The notes beneath the pieces are model-generated. The model searched no databases. It was not told the origin of the DNA and saw only the letters and a program-made list of their open reading frames with translations. From Bog-473 sp963730785 (GTDB lineage: Bacteria > Actinomycetota > Acidimicrobiia > Acidimicrobiales > RAAP-2): DNA of 64,000 nucleotides. Both the position numbers and the translations under genes were made by a program. The DNA lies in assembly GCA_963730785.1 (NCBI GenBank), contig CAVSTF010000010.1, positions 620,001 through 684,000 on the forward strand, read 5' to 3'. Below are positions 62,971 to 64,000 of this stretch, piece after piece; within the stretch, counting starts at the first letter, position 1, and every line of letters starts with the position of its first letter.

Positions 62971-63720
62971 TTACCCTTCGAAGGCGGCGAGTACCTCGTC
63001 GGGGATGTCGGCGTTGGCGTGGACGGCCTGCACATCATCGTGGTCGTCGATGGCTTCGAGGAGGCGGAGGACCCGCTTCGCCTCACCCTCATCGGTGACC
63101 GGGATGGTCGAGGTGGGTTCCAAAGAAAGGTCGACGGAGCTGGGGGTCACGCCCGCCTCATCAAGGGCCAGGCGGACCGATTCGAGGTCTCCCGGAGCAC
63201 AGGTCACGATCCAGGACTCGCCGTTGTCGGTCAAGTTCTCGGCGCCACCCTCCATGGCGATCTCCAACACCTTGTCTTCATCGAAGGACTTGGGGACGCT
63301 CACAATGCCCTTGCGCTCGAACTGCCAGCTCACCGCCCCCGGCTCGGCCATGTTGCCGCCGTTCTTGTTGAAAAGGTTGCGGATCTCGGCCCCGGTGCGA
63401 TTGCGATTGTCCGAGAGGGTCTCGACCATGATGGCCACGCCGCCGGGGGCATAGCCCTCGTAGTTGATGGCCTCGTAGCGCACGCCCTCGAGCTCGCCAG
63501 TGCCCCGCTTGATGGCCTTCTCGATAGTGTCCAGCGGCACCGACACGCTCCGGGCCTTTTGATACATCGTGCGCAGGGTGGCGTTGGAGTCCATATCGCT
63601 GCCGCCCTCCCGGGCCGCCACCTCGACCTGGCGGATGCACTTGGCGAAGACCTTGGCCCGCGCGGCGTCCTGGGCGCCCTTGCGATATTTAGTTGTCGCC
63701 CACTTCGAGTGACCCGACAT
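62971..63720 (-). CDS. yebC: YebC/PmpR-family regulator
   Basis: A 249-residue protein beginning MSGHSKWATTKYRKGAQDAAR, with the family blocks KCIRQVEVAAREGGSDMDSN, NYEGYAPGGVAIMVETLSDN and NLFNKNGGNMAEPGAVSW. Members act as transcription factors or help translation of difficult sequences. It precedes ruvC, as in most actinobacteria. The family name does not settle its molecular role. Confidence 0.94.
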   Translation of the reverse strand: MSGHSKWATTKYRKGAQDAARAKVFAKCIRQVEVAAREGGSDMDSNATLRTMYQKARSVSVPLDTIEKAIKRGTGELEGVRYEAINYEGYAPGGVAIMVETLSDNRNRTGAEIRNLFNKNGGNMAEPGAVSWQFERKGIVSVPKSFDEDKVLEIAMEGGAENLTDNGESWIVTCAPGDLESVRLALDEAGVTPSSVDLSLEPTSTIPVTDEGEAKRVLRLLEAIDDHDDVQAVHANADIPDEVLAAFEG

Positions 63721-63788
63721 ATTCCTCCCTCAGTAACGGGGGCCGATTGTAGCGATGACTTTTCCCATTGGCTGTCGTCTACCTCTTT

Positions 63789-64000
63789 GTGACCACCCAA
63801 TCAGCTCCCACATCCATCGGTGAGGAGGCGGCCATCCGCTCCCTCCTCAATGACCGCCTGGCCGCCCTGTACGACAAGGACGCCGCCCGGCTCGTCGGGT
63901 TCTACTCCCCCGACATCGTCAGTTTCGACCTGGCGCCACCGTTGGCCGAGCGCGGGCCGGAGATCGTCCAGCCGGCCAGCTGGCAACCATGGTTGGACTC
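63789..64000 (+). CDS. NTF2/SnoaL-like protein, N-terminal part (runs off the window end)
   Basis: GTG 63789 opens a frame to the window edge, encoding EEAAIRSLLNDRLAALYDKD, ARLVGFYSPDIVSFDLAPPL and further residues. This matches the start of SnoaL-like or SgcJ/EcaC-type NTF2-fold proteins, which hold small hydrophobic ligands. TTG 63768 is an in-frame alternative start. It is divergent from yebC, and no Shine-Dalgarno sequence is evident. Confidence 0.7.
   Translation, partial: MTTQSAPTSIGEEAAIRSLLNDRLAALYDKDAARLVGFYSPDIVSFDLAPPLAERGPEIVQPASWQPWLD

Noticed and set aside
1..64000. CRISPR arrays, insertion sequences, prophage or defence islands
   Set aside because: None of the expected repeats, transposases, integrases or defence domains occur. 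The only tandem repeats are the coding propeller units.

Overview
The window is high-GC, densely packed chromosomal DNA from an actinobacterium, most likely of the class Acidimicrobiia. The class is inferred from family knowledge and gene order, not from a database search. The indicators are a mycothiol synthase (mshD), a PIN/RHH pair of actinobacterial type, an actinobacterial RodA/FtsW paralogue, the order yebC-ruvCAB / yajC-secDF-relA-hisS-aspS-rarA / alaS-ruvX-mltG-aroE, and secreted proteins ending in GYWLVASDGG repeats, which I associate from memory with acidimicrobial genomes. No phage, IS element or CRISPR array is visible. This is mostly core housekeeping DNA.

Layout. 1-762: the N-terminal part of menC (minus strand) and a tRNA-Leu(CAA). 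763-1354: non-coding, with two operator-like palindromes. 1355-4813: type II fatty-acid operon fabD-fabG-acpP-fabF. 4810-17658: a long minus-strand amino-acid cluster, hisD-hisC-hisB-hisH-hisA-hisF-(GroES-like)-hisI-trpE-ygfZ, then an ArsR/SRPBCC regulator, then trpC-trpF-trpB-trpA. 17.7-25.97 kb: mixed accessory and core genes (a small helical protein, a degenerate toxin-antitoxin pair, nth, mshD, a secreted GH43-like propeller protein, a VIT transporter, a MaoC hydratase, menG, a heavily frame-disrupted menF, ridA). 26-33 kb: a two-component system, polyprenol-phosphate mannose synthase, two membrane proteins, a degenerate LCP-like protein and a hydrolase. 33-39.3 kb: ppk1, two SEDS peptidoglycan polymerases around a bifunctional-nuclease protein, and mscS. 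39.3-57.6 kb: aroE, mltG, ruvX, alaS, a secreted S53 protease, rarA, aspS, hisS, relA, secF, secD, yajC. 58.1-60.6 kb: a second two-component system. 60.6-63.7 kb: ruvB, ruvA, ruvC, yebC. The window ends in the start of an NTF2/SnoaL-like gene.

How the genes work together. The fab operon makes fatty acids on ACP. The his and trp genes form nearly complete pathways; hisG, hisE, trpD and trpG are absent from the window. menC, menF and menG belong to menaquinone synthesis. SecDF-YajC, MltG, the SEDS proteins and the LCP-like protein serve the envelope. RuvABC, RarA and Nth repair DNA.

Main caveat. At least eleven genes (fabG, trpE, hisF, hisA, hisH, the GH43-like gene, menF, ridA, aspS, secF, yajC, and probably the S53 gene) are intact only if single extra bases are discounted, usually in short homopolymer runs. 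Nearly all inferred changes are +1 insertions, and all family motifs survive in the alternate frames. This looks like sequencing or assembly error rather than gene decay. I give such genes full-length coordinates and state where the frame breaks.

The most unusual biology is the FabD fused to a barrel-sandwich (biotinyl/lipoyl-like) domain without a modifiable lysine, the six-fold repeat module shared by two unrelated secreted enzymes, the PIN toxin lacking its catalytic aspartates, and the GroES paralogue inside the his operon.
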